Assembly: GCF_030386795.1 (NCBI RefSeq)
Contig: NZ_JANUQM010000006.1
Coordinates: 188,601 to 252,600 of the forward strand
DNA length: 64,000 nt
DNA from: Streptomyces sp. S.PNR 29
GTDB taxonomy: Bacteria; Actinomycetota; Actinomycetes; Streptomycetales; Streptomycetaceae
Reading direction: 5' to 3'
How positions within the stretch are numbered: position 1 is the stretch's first letter; the number at the start of each line of letters is the position of its first letter. The notes under the pieces are model-generated. The model saw only the letters and a list, made by a program, of their open reading frames with translations, made no database searches and was not told the origin of the DNA. Both the position numbers and the translations under genes were made by a program. This document shows positions 39,804 to 48,882 of the stretch, piece by piece.

Positions 39804-40850
39804 ATGACGGTGACCCTGGCGGATGTGGCGGCCCGCGCCCAGGTCTCCCCCGCGACGGTGTCGCGCGTGCTGAACGGGAACTACCCCGTGGCGGCCTCGA
39901 CCCGTGAGCGGGTGCTGAAGGCGGTCGACGAGCTGGACTACGTGCTCAACGGGCCGGCGAGCGCGCTGGCGGCGGCGACGTCCGACCTGGTCGGGATCCT
40001 CGTCAACGACATCGCGGACCCCTTCTTCGGGATCATGGCGAGCGCGATCCAGTCCGAGATCGGAGGGCCGGGCGGCCGGGCCGGCGGGGAGAGACTCGCG
40101 GTCGTCTGCAACACCGGCGGCTCCCCGGAGCGCGAGCTGACCTACCTCACGCTGCTGCAGCGGCAGCGGGCGGCGGCGGTGGTGCTGACCGGCGGTGCCA
40201 TCGAGGACGCGGCGCACAAGGCGGCCATGGCGGCGAAGATGCGGAAGCTGGCGGACGCCGGGACGCGGATCGTGCTGTGCGGGCGGCCGCCGGCGCCGGA
40301 GACCGGGGCGATCGCGCTGACCTTCGACAACCGCGGGGGCGGACGCGAACTGACCGAGCACCTGATCGGACTCGGCCACCGGCGCCTCGGCTACATCGCG
40401 GGCCCCGAGGAGCGCACGACCACCCGGCACCGCCTGGAAGGCCACCGGGCCGCGCTGGAGGCGCACGGCATCGAGGAGGACCCGCGCTGGACGGTCCACG
40501 GCCGCTACGACCGGCAGTCCGGCTACGAGGCCACGCTCGAACTCCTGCGCCGTGACCCGACGTTGACGGCCGTGGTCGCCGCGAACGACTCCGTCGCCCT
40601 GGGCGCGTGCGCCGCACTGCGGGACTCCGGCCTCCGCATCCCGGACGACGTGTCGGTCGCCGGCTTCGACGACCTGCCGTTCAGCATCGACGCGGTGCCG
40701 TCCCTGACGACGGTGCGGCTGCCACTGGCGGAGGCGGGGGCGCGGGCCGGCCGCATCGCGATGGACCGCGAGGAGCCGCCGCCCGGGGGGATCGCCACGG
40801 TGCGGGGGGAATTGATGGTGCGGGGTTCCTCCGGAGTGCCGCGGGGCTGA
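39804..40850 (+). CDS. LacI-family transcriptional regulator
   Basis: 348 residues. HTH TLADVAARAQVSPATVSRVLN and hinge YVLNGPASALAAA, then the effector-binding fold. ATG 39804 is supported by GGAGGA and by the HTH starting at residue 4; upstream in-frame codons run through operator palindromes. Divergent from the Gfo/Idh/MocA operon, which it very likely represses. Confidence 0.9.
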   Translation: MTVTLADVAARAQVSPATVSRVLNGNYPVAASTRERVLKAVDELDYVLNGPASALAAATSDLVGILVNDIADPFFGIMASAIQSEIGGPGGRAGGERLAVVCNTGGSPERELTYLTLLQRQRAAAVVLTGGAIEDAAHKAAMAAKMRKLADAGTRIVLCGRPPAPETGAIALTFDNRGGGRELTEHLIGLGHRRLGYIAGPEERTTTRHRLEGHRAALEAHGIEEDPRWTVHGRYDRQSGYEATLELLRRDPTLTAVVAANDSVALGACAALRDSGLRIPDDVSVAGFDDLPFSIDAVPSLTTVRLPLAEAGARAGRIAMDREEPPPGGIATVRGELMVRGSSGVPRG

Positions 40851-41328
40851 GAGCGCCGTTGCCGTTGCGACTCGGGGCGGGTCACGGGGCCCGGCGTTGC
40901 TGACGTGCCCGGCGTTGCGCTACGGGATGGGCGACGGGGTGCCGCTGCGCCCACCCGTGCCGCCCCAGCGGCACGACTGCCCGCAGCTACGCAAGCGGCC
41001 CCCACGCACCCGCACCCGCCCACGGCGCGTAGGGGCCGTGTCGGGGGGTGTCCGCCCGCAGCGGCCGGCGTCCATCACCGCCCACCCTCCAGCCGACAGC
41101 CCCGCCGGACCGAGGACGGACACCCCCCGGCGCGGCCCCGACCCACAATCCACCCGTAGGCGCAAGGCGCACCCCCGCCACCCCGCACAGGCCGCCGCAG
41201 GCACAGACGCGCACCCCCACCCACCCCGCAGGGGCCATGGACGAACACCGCTCCCCGTCCTACGCTGGCACCACACACCTCTGACTCAGTCAGAGATGAG
41301 CCGGTCCGACCCACCGGGGGCGCCCACC
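40851..41328. other. 478-bp spacer, C/A-rich, no gene seen
   Basis: Between the LacI stop and the MarR-GNAT start. It holds a 12-bp direct repeat GCCCGGCGTTGC (40889-40900, 40907-40918), a long pyrimidine/CA-rich stretch on the plus strand, and at its end the promoter and operator of the next gene. Open frames here are composition artefacts. Confidence 0.5.
41261..41295 (+). promoter_or_regulatory. Promoter box and MarR-type operator
   Basis: TACGCT (41261-41266) looks like a -10 element. Thirteen bases later lies the perfect 17-bp palindrome CTCTGACTCAGTCAGAG (41279-41295), placed just after the expected start point where a bound dimer would block transcription. Probable autoregulatory site of the MarR-domain protein. 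Confidence 0.65.
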
Positions 41329-42276
41329 ATGACCGTCCAGGACATCCGCACCTTCAACCGCTTCTACACCAAGGTCATCGGCGCCCTCGACTACAGCCGC
41401 CACCTCTACGCCCCCTACACCCTCACCGAGTCCCGCGTCCTGTACGAACTCGCCCACTCTCCCCGCACCGACGCCGCCGACCTGCGCACCGAACTCTCCC
41501 TGGACGCCGGATACCTCAGCCGGATCCTGAACAAGTTCGAGCAGGACGGCCTGGTCGAGCGGGCCCCCTCACGCCGCGATCCCCGGCGCACCCGCATCAC
41601 CCTCACCCCCCGCGGCCGGGAAACCGCCGACCTCCTCGACGAGCGGACGAACGAATCCGTCGGACGCCTGCTGTCGACGGTCCCGGCCGCCGACCGCCCC
41701 CGGCTCGCGGAAGCGATGCACACCGTCCGCGAGATCCTGTCCCAAGGCCGCCCGCCCCGCCGCGAGGACGTCGTACTGCGCGAGCCCGCCCCCGGCGACC
41801 TCGGCTGGATCATCCAGCGCAACGCGGCGGTGTACGCCGCCGAGTACGGCTTCGACGCCGACTACGAGGCCCTGGTGGCGAGGATCGTCACCGACTTCGC
41901 GGAGGATCACGACCCCCGCCTCGAACGCGTATGGATCGCCGAGCTGGACGGCCGCCCCGTGGGCTGCGTGATGTGCGTACGGGACGACGCACCCACCACC
42001 GCCCGCCTACGTCTCCTCCTCGTGGAGCCCGACGCACGCGGCCTCGGCATCGGCGACCGCCTCGTCACCGCCGTCGTCGACTTCGCACGCGCCGCGGGCT
42101 ACCGGGACGTCGTCCTGTGGACCAACGACATCCTGACCGCCGCCCGCCGTGTCTACCAGCGCCACGGCTTCGTCCTCGTCGCCGAAAAGCCCCACCACTC
42201 CTTCGGCAAGGACCTCAAAGGCCAGGACTGGCGACTGGATCTGCTGGATCTGCACAGGACGTCCCAGGACGGGTAG
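41329..42276 (+). CDS. MarR-GNAT fusion protein
   Basis: 315 residues. Residues 1-145 are a MarR winged helix (LTESRVLYEL, LSLDAGYLSRILNKFEQDGLV with the basic wing RRDPRRTRI). Residues 150-315 are a GNAT acetyltransferase (LLLVEPDARGLGIGDRLV acetyl-CoA loop, AARRVYQRHGFVLV). Such fusions occur in bacteria and couple DNA binding with acylation of a small molecule or protein. ATG 41329 chosen; an ATG at 41296 abuts the palindrome. Confidence 0.88.
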   Translation: MTVQDIRTFNRFYTKVIGALDYSRHLYAPYTLTESRVLYELAHSPRTDAADLRTELSLDAGYLSRILNKFEQDGLVERAPSRRDPRRTRITLTPRGRETADLLDERTNESVGRLLSTVPAADRPRLAEAMHTVREILSQGRPPRREDVVLREPAPGDLGWIIQRNAAVYAAEYGFDADYEALVARIVTDFAEDHDPRLERVWIAELDGRPVGCVMCVRDDAPTTARLRLLLVEPDARGLGIGDRLVTAVVDFARAAGYRDVVLWTNDILTAARRVYQRHGFVLVAEKPHHSFGKDLKGQDWRLDLLDLHRTSQDG

Positions 42277-42313
42277 GTGTCAGTCACCGGACGGAAAGGT
42301 AGGGTCCGTGACC

Positions 42314-43114
42314 ATGAAGCTGGCGTTCTCCACCCTCGGCGTCCCCGGCCTCCCCCTGGCCGACGTCCTGCGGCTCGCGGCCGAGCACGGCTATCACGGC
42401 GTCGAACTGCGCGCACACCCCGAGGAACCGGTGCACCCCGGCCTCACCGCCGCCGAACGCGCCGACGCGGCGGCCGAGTTCAAGGCGGCCGGGATCGAGC
42501 TCCTCGGCCTCGCGGGCTACCCGCGGGTCGCCGCGCCCGGCGACGACGAGCCCGTGCTCGCCGAGATCCGCGCCCTGCTCGACCTGGCCCGCGACCTGGG
42601 CGCCCCCTGCATCCGCGTCTTCCCGGGCGGCGGCACCGACCAGAGCCCCGAGGAGGCCGACGCGACGGCCGCCCGGCGCCTGGGCACGGCCGCCGAGTAC
42701 GCCGCCGACCTCGGCGTACGGATCCTGCTGGAGACCCACGACTCGCACCGCACCGGCGCCGACGCGATCAGGATCCTGGGCCTGGTCGGGCACCGCCAGG
42801 TCGGCGCGCTCTGGGACGTGATGCACACCTGGCTGGGCGGCGAACAGCCCTCGGAGTCGTACGCGGCGCTGTCCCCGTTCCTCGGCTACGTCCAGGTCAA
42901 GGACATCGCCTCCGCCGACGACACCACCCCGCTGCCGCTCGGCACCGGTGTTCTGCCGCTCACCGAGTGCGTGGAGGTGCTCTCCCGGCACGGCTGGGAC
43001 GGCTGGCTGTGCTGGGAGTACGAGAAGCGCTGGTACGAAGCGGCGGCTCCGCTGCCGGATCTGCTGGGCGCCGGACGCGAGCACCTCGCCCGGCTGCTCA
43101 ACGAGTCGGCGTGA
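42314..43114 (+). CDS. Sugar phosphate isomerase/epimerase (TIM barrel)
   Basis: 266 residues, xylose-isomerase-like fold: KLAFSTLGVPGLPL, YHGVELRAH, RILLETHDSH (metal Glu), VGALWDVMHTW (Asp, His), GYVQVKDIA and WLCWEYEKRW (Glu). The ATG at 42314 has AGGG 9 nt upstream; a GTG two codons earlier is possible. It follows the MarR-GNAT gene by 37 bp and may be cotranscribed. Not a close copy of the isomerase at 36378. Confidence 0.85.
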   Translation: MKLAFSTLGVPGLPLADVLRLAAEHGYHGVELRAHPEEPVHPGLTAAERADAAAEFKAAGIELLGLAGYPRVAAPGDDEPVLAEIRALLDLARDLGAPCIRVFPGGGTDQSPEEADATAARRLGTAAEYAADLGVRILLETHDSHRTGADAIRILGLVGHRQVGALWDVMHTWLGGEQPSESYAALSPFLGYVQVKDIASADDTTPLPLGTGVLPLTECVEVLSRHGWDGWLCWEYEKRWYEAAAPLPDLLGAGREHLARLLNESA

Positions 43115-43190
43115 GGACCTGGTTGTTCGGTGGCCGCGGCCGGTTCACGGCCGGCTGACGTCCCCGGCGTGAACCAGCCCGCACCGCCCC

Positions 43191-43820
43191 CTACGCCCGT
43201 CTGAGGAACCCCGCCACCCGTTCCTCCAGCCGCTCCCGGCACCGCGGCCACTCCACCGCCGTGATCGAGTAGATCGCGGAGTCACGCAGCAGGCCGTCCT
43301 CCCCCGGTGCCCAGGAGCGCGACCAGTTGCGCAGGACGCCCTCGAAGCGGGCGCCGACGCTCTCGATGGCCGCGCGGGAGCGGCTGTTGCGGGCGTCCGT
43401 CTTGAGGTCGACGCGGGACACGCCCCACTTCTCGAAGGCGTGGCGGAACAGCAGCAGCTTGGCCTCCGCGTTCACGCCCGTGCCCTGGGCGGACCGGGCG
43501 AGCCAGGTGAAGCCGACCTCGACGGCGTCGAGCCGGTCGTCGCTCAGCCAGCAGCGCGGCTCCCAGAACGAGGTGGCGCCGACCGCCCGTCCGGTGGCCC
43601 GCGACACCTGCGCGTACGGCGCCAGCCGTCCCGTCGCCGCGCGGGCGAGCTGTGCGTCGATGTAGGCGCCCACCTCGTCGGCGCTCGGCACCCAGGTGAA
43701 CGCGTAGGTGTCCCGGTTCTCCTCCGCCGCTGTCGCCAGATCGGCCGCGTGCCGGTGCTCCAGCGGTTCCAGGCGCACCAACGCGCCCTCCAGGACCGGC
43801 CCTTGCAGTGTGAAGCTCAC
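43191..43820 (-). CDS. GNAT acetyltransferase, RimJ/RimL type
   Basis: 209 residues from GTG 43820. The RimJ/L-like start LEGALVRLEPLEHRHA and the core VEVGFTWLARSAQGTGVNAEAKLLLFRHAFE with NSRSRAAIESVGARFEG are present. It probably acetylates a protein N-terminus or small amine. The ribosome binding site is weak. Tail-to-tail with the isomerase gene. Confidence 0.82.
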   Translation of the reverse strand: MSFTLQGPVLEGALVRLEPLEHRHAADLATAAEENRDTYAFTWVPSADEVGAYIDAQLARAATGRLAPYAQVSRATGRAVGATSFWEPRCWLSDDRLDAVEVGFTWLARSAQGTGVNAEAKLLLFRHAFEKWGVSRVDLKTDARNSRSRAAIESVGARFEGVLRNWSRSWAPGEDGLLRDSAIYSITAVEWPRCRERLEERVAGFLRRA

Positions 43821-43896
43821 GCGGGGAAGTCTTCCGCACGCCGCCGGGGGCGTCGAACGAAATACCCGGCGTCGCACGGAGCGACGGCACGGGGGC

Positions 43897-45234
43897 TCAG
43901 TCGGTGACGAGGTCGTCCGGGCCGGACCGGGCGAGGCCGGCGAGCGTGGCCAGCGCCTGGGAGAGGACGTCGGCCCGGGGTGTGGCGAGACCGAGCCGGA
44001 CGGCGTTGGGGGCGTGGTTGCGGCCCACGGTGAACGCGGCGGCGGGCGCCACCCCGATGCCGTGCCGTGCGGCGGCGGCGACGAAGGTGTCGGCGCGCCA
44101 GGGGCGCGGCAGCTGCCACCAGCAGTGGTACGACCGTGGGTCGCTGCGCACCGTGAAGCCGCCGAGCTGCCGGGCCGCGATCTCCTGCCGTACGGCGGCC
44201 TCCCGCTGCTTGGCCTGCACGAGCCGCTTCACGATGCCGTCCCGCTGCCAGCGCGAGGCCGCCTCCAGGGCGAAGCGCATGGGGCTGCAGCCGCCCGAGC
44301 GCAGTGCCGCGGCGATGTCGCCGGCCACCGCTGCGGGCGTCACCAGGAAGCCGAGGGTCAGGCCGGGGGCGATGCGCTTGGACAGGCTGTCGACGAGGAC
44401 GGTCCGCTCGGGGGCCAGCGCGGCGAGCGGTGGCAGCTCGTCGTGCAGGAAGGCCCAGATGGTGTCCTCGATGGCCGGGATCTCCCGCCGCAGCAGCACG
44501 TCGGCGAGCCGCTCCGCCCGCTCGCGGGGCATGGTGAGCGACAGCGGGTTGTGCAGCGTGGGCTGGACGTAGACGGCGCTCAGCGGGCCGTCGCGGTGGG
44601 CCTCCTCCACCGCTTGCGGGATCAGTCCGTCGGCGTCCATGGCCAGGGGTACGAGGGTGATGCCGAGCCGGCCGGCGATGGCCTTGATGACGGGGTAGGT
44701 CAGCTCCTCGACACCGAGCCGGGCGCCGGGCGGCACCAGGGCGGTGACGGCGGCCGAGATGGCCTGGCGTCCGTTGCCCGCGAAGAGCACCCGCCCGGGG
44801 TCGGGGCGCCAGCCGCCGCGGGCCAGCAGGTCGGCGGCGGATTCCCGTACGGCCGGCGGGCCCGCCGCGCCGGTGGGCCCGAGCGCGTGTTCCAGGACGT
44901 CGGGGCGGAGCAGTCCGTCGAGCCCGTCGGCGAGCAGCGCCGCCTGCTCGGGCAGCACGGGATAGTTCAGCTCCAGGTCGATCCGGCTGCCCGCGGGTTC
45001 GGTGAGGGCGGGAGCGGAGAGCGGGGACGCCGCGCGGACGAAGGTGCCGCGTCCCACCTCGCCCACGGTGAGGCCCCGGCGGGCGAGTTCCCGGTAGACG
45101 CGGGTCGCGGTGGAGTTGGCGATGCCGTACCGCTGGGCGAACTCGCGCTGCGGGGGCAGCCGGTCGCCCGGCCTGAGGGTGCCGGTCCTGATCTCCTCGG
45201 CCACCGCGTCGGCGACGCTCCGGTAGTCCTGCAC
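43897..45234 (-). CDS. MocR/GntR-type PLP-dependent regulator
   Basis: 445 residues. N-terminal GntR winged helix (SVADAVAEEIRTGTLRPGDRLPPQREFAQRYG) joined to a fold-I aminotransferase domain with the PLP lysine in VDSLSKRIAPGLTLGF and YPVIKAIAG/QPTLHNPLS segments. As in MocR proteins the enzyme-like domain senses an amino compound with PLP. GAGGAG precedes GTG 45234. It faces a DinB-LysE gene pair across a perfect palindrome, so it probably controls that exporter. Confidence 0.9.
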   Translation of the reverse strand: MQDYRSVADAVAEEIRTGTLRPGDRLPPQREFAQRYGIANSTATRVYRELARRGLTVGEVGRGTFVRAASPLSAPALTEPAGSRIDLELNYPVLPEQAALLADGLDGLLRPDVLEHALGPTGAAGPPAVRESAADLLARGGWRPDPGRVLFAGNGRQAISAAVTALVPPGARLGVEELTYPVIKAIAGRLGITLVPLAMDADGLIPQAVEEAHRDGPLSAVYVQPTLHNPLSLTMPRERAERLADVLLRREIPAIEDTIWAFLHDELPPLAALAPERTVLVDSLSKRIAPGLTLGFLVTPAAVAGDIAAALRSGGCSPMRFALEAASRWQRDGIVKRLVQAKQREAAVRQEIAARQLGGFTVRSDPRSYHCWWQLPRPWRADTFVAAAARHGIGVAPAAAFTVGRNHAPNAVRLGLATPRADVLSQALATLAGLARSGPDDLVTD

Positions 45235-45276
45235 GGCGCTCTCCTCTCGCCCCGGATCGCCGCATCCAACCACAGA

Positions 45277-45317
45277 ATTGCACCGAGTGCAATAAGCGCG
45301 ATTGCATCGAGCTTGTA
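45277..45317. promoter_or_regulatory. MocR operator palindrome
   Basis: ATTGCAC-CGA-GTGCAAT (45277-45293) is a perfect 7-bp-arm palindrome; a degenerate copy starts 24 bp on (ATTGCATCGAGC, 45301-45312). The pair fits the direct-repeat plus palindrome layout used by MocR regulators, between the regulator and the divergent DinB-LysE genes. Confidence 0.7.
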
Positions 45318-45386
45318 CCGCCCATATGCTCGGGGCATTGTTTGGGCGCCTCCCGGAAGGAGGGCCCGGAAGGAGCCCTGCGCGCA

Positions 45387-45938
45387 GTGCACACCACACG
45401 GTCTCCGCTCGGCAGGACCCCGCTTCCGCTGCCCGACTGCGATCGGTGCGGCTTCACCTCCAGCCTGTTCCCACAGGGCGACATCGCCGACCTGCTGCGG
45501 GATTACGCGTCGGGCTGGCAGCGCGTCCTGACCGGGCCGGGGCACGACCGGCGCCGTGTGGGGGTGCCGCGCTGGTCGCCGCTGGAACACGGCTGCCACG
45601 TACGGGACATGTGCCTGCTCTTCCACCTAAGGCTCGATGCAATGCTCGGAATCGCACCGAGCACCTCGGCGCGGGACGCCGGACAGCGCTATCGGGACGA
45701 GATACCGACGCGCGTGGCGGAAGAGCTGGGGCGGGCGGCCGAGGCACTGGCCCGCCGCCTGGCCGGGCTCGGCGCCGACGACTGGAACCGCGGCGATCCG
45801 GGCCTGGCCGACCCACGACTCACCGTCGAATTCTTCACCCGCCACCTCCTCCACGACATCGCGCACGGCCTCGCCGAGGTCCGGCGGGCCTGCGACGGCG
45901 GCGGGGCGGAACAGCGATCAAGGGGTACGCATGGTTGA
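45387..45938 (+). CDS. DinB-like four-helix protein
   Basis: 183 residues from GTG 45387 (AAGGAG about 11 nt upstream; a TTG 15 codons earlier is an alternative). Short motif VPRWSPLEHGCHVRDMC and HLLHDIAHGLAEV give three histidines in the positions of the DinB metal site, typical of thiol-dependent transferase-like DinB proteins in actinobacteria. The N-terminus has CDRCGF, so metal binding there is possible. It overlaps the LysE gene by 8 nt. Confidence 0.72.
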   Translation: MHTTRSPLGRTPLPLPDCDRCGFTSSLFPQGDIADLLRDYASGWQRVLTGPGHDRRRVGVPRWSPLEHGCHVRDMCLLFHLRLDAMLGIAPSTSARDAGQRYRDEIPTRVAEELGRAAEALARRLAGLGADDWNRGDPGLADPRLTVEFFTRHLLHDIAHGLAEVRRACDGGGAEQRSRGTHG

Positions 45939-46578
45939 AACGAGCGGGGTTCTCGGCGTGGTGGCGGTGGCCCTCGGCATGGTCCTCACACCGGGCCCGA
46001 ACATGATCTACCTGGTGTCCCGCAGCATCACCCAGGGCAGGCGCGCCGGGATCGTCTCCCTCGGTGGTGTGGCCCTCGGTTTCCTGGTGTACCTGCTGGC
46101 CGCGAACCTGGGCCTGTCGGTCGTCTTCATCGCCGTACCGGAGCTGTACCTGGCGGTGAAGCTGGCGGGCGCGGCGTACCTCGCCCACCTGGCCTGGAAC
46201 GCGCTGAAGCCGGGCGGCGTCTCGGCCTTCGCCCCGCGGGACGTCCCGCACGACTCACCGCGCAGGCTGTTCATGACGGGGCTGATGACGAATCTCCTCA
46301 ATCCGAAGATCGCCATCATGTATCTCTCGCTCATCCCGCAGTTCATCGATCTCGACGAGGGCCATGTCCTCCTGCAGGGCCTGGTGCTCGGTTCGGTCCA
46401 GATCGCGGTCAGTGTCGCGGTGAACCTCACCCTCGTCCTGGCGGCCGGGACCATCGCCGTCTTCCTCTCGCACCGCCCCTCCTGGCTCAGGGCGCAGCGC
46501 TACCTGATGGGAACGGTGCTCGGCGCGCTCGCCGTCTCGGTGGCCGTCGACAGTTCGGTGCCGGCGAAGGCGAGCTGA
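45931..46578 (+). CDS. LysE/RhtB-family amino-acid exporter
   Basis: 215 residues, about six TM helices. The first helix has the family signature GMVLTPGPNMIYLVSRS; later GAAYLAHLAWNAL and LMTNLLNPKIAIMY are also characteristic. It exports amino acids or their analogues. Overlaps the DinB-like gene; AAGGGG before the ATG. Likely regulated by the divergent MocR protein, which could sense the exported amine. Confidence 0.9.
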   Translation: MVETSGVLGVVAVALGMVLTPGPNMIYLVSRSITQGRRAGIVSLGGVALGFLVYLLAANLGLSVVFIAVPELYLAVKLAGAAYLAHLAWNALKPGGVSAFAPRDVPHDSPRRLFMTGLMTNLLNPKIAIMYLSLIPQFIDLDEGHVLLQGLVLGSVQIAVSVAVNLTLVLAAGTIAVFLSHRPSWLRAQRYLMGTVLGALAVSVAVDSSVPAKAS

Positions 46579-46923
46579 CACGGCTCACCGGCCCCAGCGT
46601 GCACAGCCGTACCGACTTCCGCGAATCGGCCGGGATGCGGGAACCCGCCACCGTCCTCGCCCGTCCCACCCGCAGGCTGCCGGACGAGTCTCCGCAGTGC
46701 GGTGTCGGCTCTCGCTGCTGGCTGCGATCGCTGACCACCCTCTCCGCCGTACTGCGGCCGGCAGCACGCCGCCATCGGCGCGCCCCCCTCCAACCGCGCT
46801 GATGGCGGCCCCTCCCCGGTCGGTGTGCGTTCCCTTGACTGGCAGAAACTTCCCGGTTATTGGTGACTCCTCGGAAGTTTCCTTCAGCGGATCTCCAGCG
46901 GATCACCTCCGGAAGGAGCGCAC
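46579..46923. promoter_or_regulatory. Upstream region of the GH3 gene with inverted repeat
   Basis: 345 bp without a gene. GAAACTTCC (46845-46853) and GGAAGTTTC (46873-46881) form a perfect 9-bp inverted repeat with a 19-nt spacer, 43-79 bp before the GH3 start; a CAGCGGATC direct repeat (46885-46893, 46896-46904) follows. Probably the promoter and a sugar-responsive operator. Confidence 0.5.
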
Positions 46924-48768
46924 GTGCACGACACCAGCACGGGAAACACCGCGAAGCCCTCAAGACGCACCGTCCTCGCCGCCACGGCGGGCGTCACCGC
47001 CGCGCTGACGGCCACCGGACACTCGTACGCGGCGGACACCGCCGACGACGGCAGGCTCCGTTCCCTCATCTCCCGTATGACGCTGGAGGAGAAGGTCGGC
47101 CAGCTCTTCGTCATGCGGGTCTACGGCCACTCGGCCACCGCCCCCGACCAGGCCGACATCGACGCCAACCTCAAGGAGATCGGTGTCCGGACGGCCGCCG
47201 AGCTGGTCGCCAGGTACCGGGTGGGCGGCATCATCTACTTCGCCTGGGCGCACAACACCCGTGAGCCGCACCAGATCGCGGACCTGTCGAACGGCATCCA
47301 GAAGGCGTCCCTGGACCTCCCGCGCGGACTGCCGGTGCTGATCTCCACCGACCAGGAGCACGGGATCGTGGCCCGGGTGGGCAAGCCCGCGACGCTGTTC
47401 CCCGGGGCGATGGCGATCGGTGCCGGCCGCTCGCGGTCCGACGCCCGCACCCTCGGCCGGATCGCGGGCCGGGAGCTGCGCGCGATGGGCATCCGGCAGG
47501 ACTACTCCCCCGTGGCCGACGTGAACGTCAACCCGGCCAACCCGGTGATCGGCGTACGGTCCTTCGGCGCCGACCCGAAGGCGGTGGCCGCTCTGGTGGC
47601 CGCCGAGGTCGCCGGGTACGAGCGCTCGGGGGTCGCGGCGACCGCCAAGCACTTCCCCGGCCACGGCGACACCGCCGTCGACAGCCACACCGGCTTCCCG
47701 GTCATCACGCACAGCCGGGAGCTGTGGGAGAAGCTGGACGCGGTGCCGTTCCGGGCGGCGATCGCGGCGGGCATCGACTCGATCATGACCGCCCACCTCA
47801 TGGTCCCGGCGCTCGACGACTCCGGCGACCCGGCCACCCTCTCCCGCCCGATCCTCACCGGCATCCTGCGGGAACAGCTCGGCTACGACGGGGTCGTGGT
47901 CACCGACTCCCTCGGCATGGAGGGCGTCCGCACGAAGTACGGCGACGACCGGGTGCCGGTGCTGGCGCTGAAGGCGGGCGTGGACCAGCTTCTCAACCCG
48001 CCGAACCTGGACCTCGCCTGGAAGGCGGTGCTCACGGCGGTACGGGACGGCGAGCTGACCGAGGCCCGGCTCGACGCGTCGATCCTGCGCATCCTGCGGC
48101 TGAAGGCGAGGCTGGGGCTGTTCAGGGCCCCGTACGTCGGCCAGGACGGCGTCGACCGCACGGTCGGCGTCCGGGCGCACCTGAAGGAGGCCGACCGGAT
48201 CGCCGACCGGACGACCACGCTGCTGGTCAACGAGGGCGGCCTGCTGCCGCTGTCCCGGCGCAGGCACGCGAGGATCCTCGTCGTCGGCGCCGACCCCGCC
48301 TCACCCTCGGGCACGACGGGCCCGCCGACCGGAGTGCTCGCCGCCGCGCTCACCGCACTGGGCTTCACGGCGACGGCCCTGTCCACCGGCACCTCCCCGT
48401 CCGCCGCCACCATCGCCAGGGCGGTCGCGGCCGCGCGGGACGCGGACGCCGTGGTGGTCGGCACGTACAACGTCACGGCGGGCAGCAGTCAGAAGACGCT
48501 GGTACGGGAGCTGCTGGCGACCGGGAGGCCGGTGGTGGCGGTCGCCGTCCGCAACCCCTACGACGTGGCCCAGCTGCCGGAGGTGAAGGCGTACCTGGCC
48601 TCGTACTCCTGGACCGACGTCGAACTGCGGGCGGCGGCACGGGTGATCGCGGGGCGGGTGGTGCCGCGCGGGAAGCTGCCGGTGCCGGTGCCGCGGGCGG
48701 ACGATCCGGCGCGGGTGCTGTTTCCCCTCGGGCACGGGCTGACGTACCCGGCGCGCCGTCGGACGTAG
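46924..48768 (+). CDS. Exported GH3 beta-N-acetylhexosaminidase-type enzyme
   Basis: 614 residues from GTG (AAGGAG upstream). The N-terminus has a Tat signal (SRRTVLAATAGVTAALTATG). The GH3 barrel has the NagZ-type motif KHFPGHGDT (about 241-249, His/Asp acid-base dyad) and nucleophile Asp in VVTDSLGM (about 328). A C-terminal alpha/beta domain follows, ending in VLFPLGHGL, which NagZ enzymes of the cytosol lack. It likely removes beta-linked GlcNAc from chitin or peptidoglycan fragments outside the cell. Confidence 0.88.
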   Translation: MHDTSTGNTAKPSRRTVLAATAGVTAALTATGHSYAADTADDGRLRSLISRMTLEEKVGQLFVMRVYGHSATAPDQADIDANLKEIGVRTAAELVARYRVGGIIYFAWAHNTREPHQIADLSNGIQKASLDLPRGLPVLISTDQEHGIVARVGKPATLFPGAMAIGAGRSRSDARTLGRIAGRELRAMGIRQDYSPVADVNVNPANPVIGVRSFGADPKAVAALVAAEVAGYERSGVAATAKHFPGHGDTAVDSHTGFPVITHSRELWEKLDAVPFRAAIAAGIDSIMTAHLMVPALDDSGDPATLSRPILTGILREQLGYDGVVVTDSLGMEGVRTKYGDDRVPVLALKAGVDQLLNPPNLDLAWKAVLTAVRDGELTEARLDASILRILRLKARLGLFRAPYVGQDGVDRTVGVRAHLKEADRIADRTTTLLVNEGGLLPLSRRRHARILVVGADPASPSGTTGPPTGVLAAALTALGFTATALSTGTSPSAATIARAVAAARDADAVVVGTYNVTAGSSQKTLVRELLATGRPVVAVAVRNPYDVAQLPEVKAYLASYSWTDVELRAAARVIAGRVVPRGKLPVPVPRADDPARVLFPLGHGLTYPARRRT

Positions 48769-48882
48769 CCCGCGTACGTCACGCACCCGGCGGACCACCC
48801 CCAACAGGCGCAAAGGGTCCCGTTTGTCTGGCGTGTCCCGCTGCGGCGGGTCACGCTGGAGTGGGTGCTCGGGGGGATGGCG

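Noticed and set aside
40897..41328. N-terminal extension of the MarR-GNAT protein
   Set aside because: Pro/Arg/His-rich translation of the intergenic C/A-rich DNA, running through promoter and palindrome.
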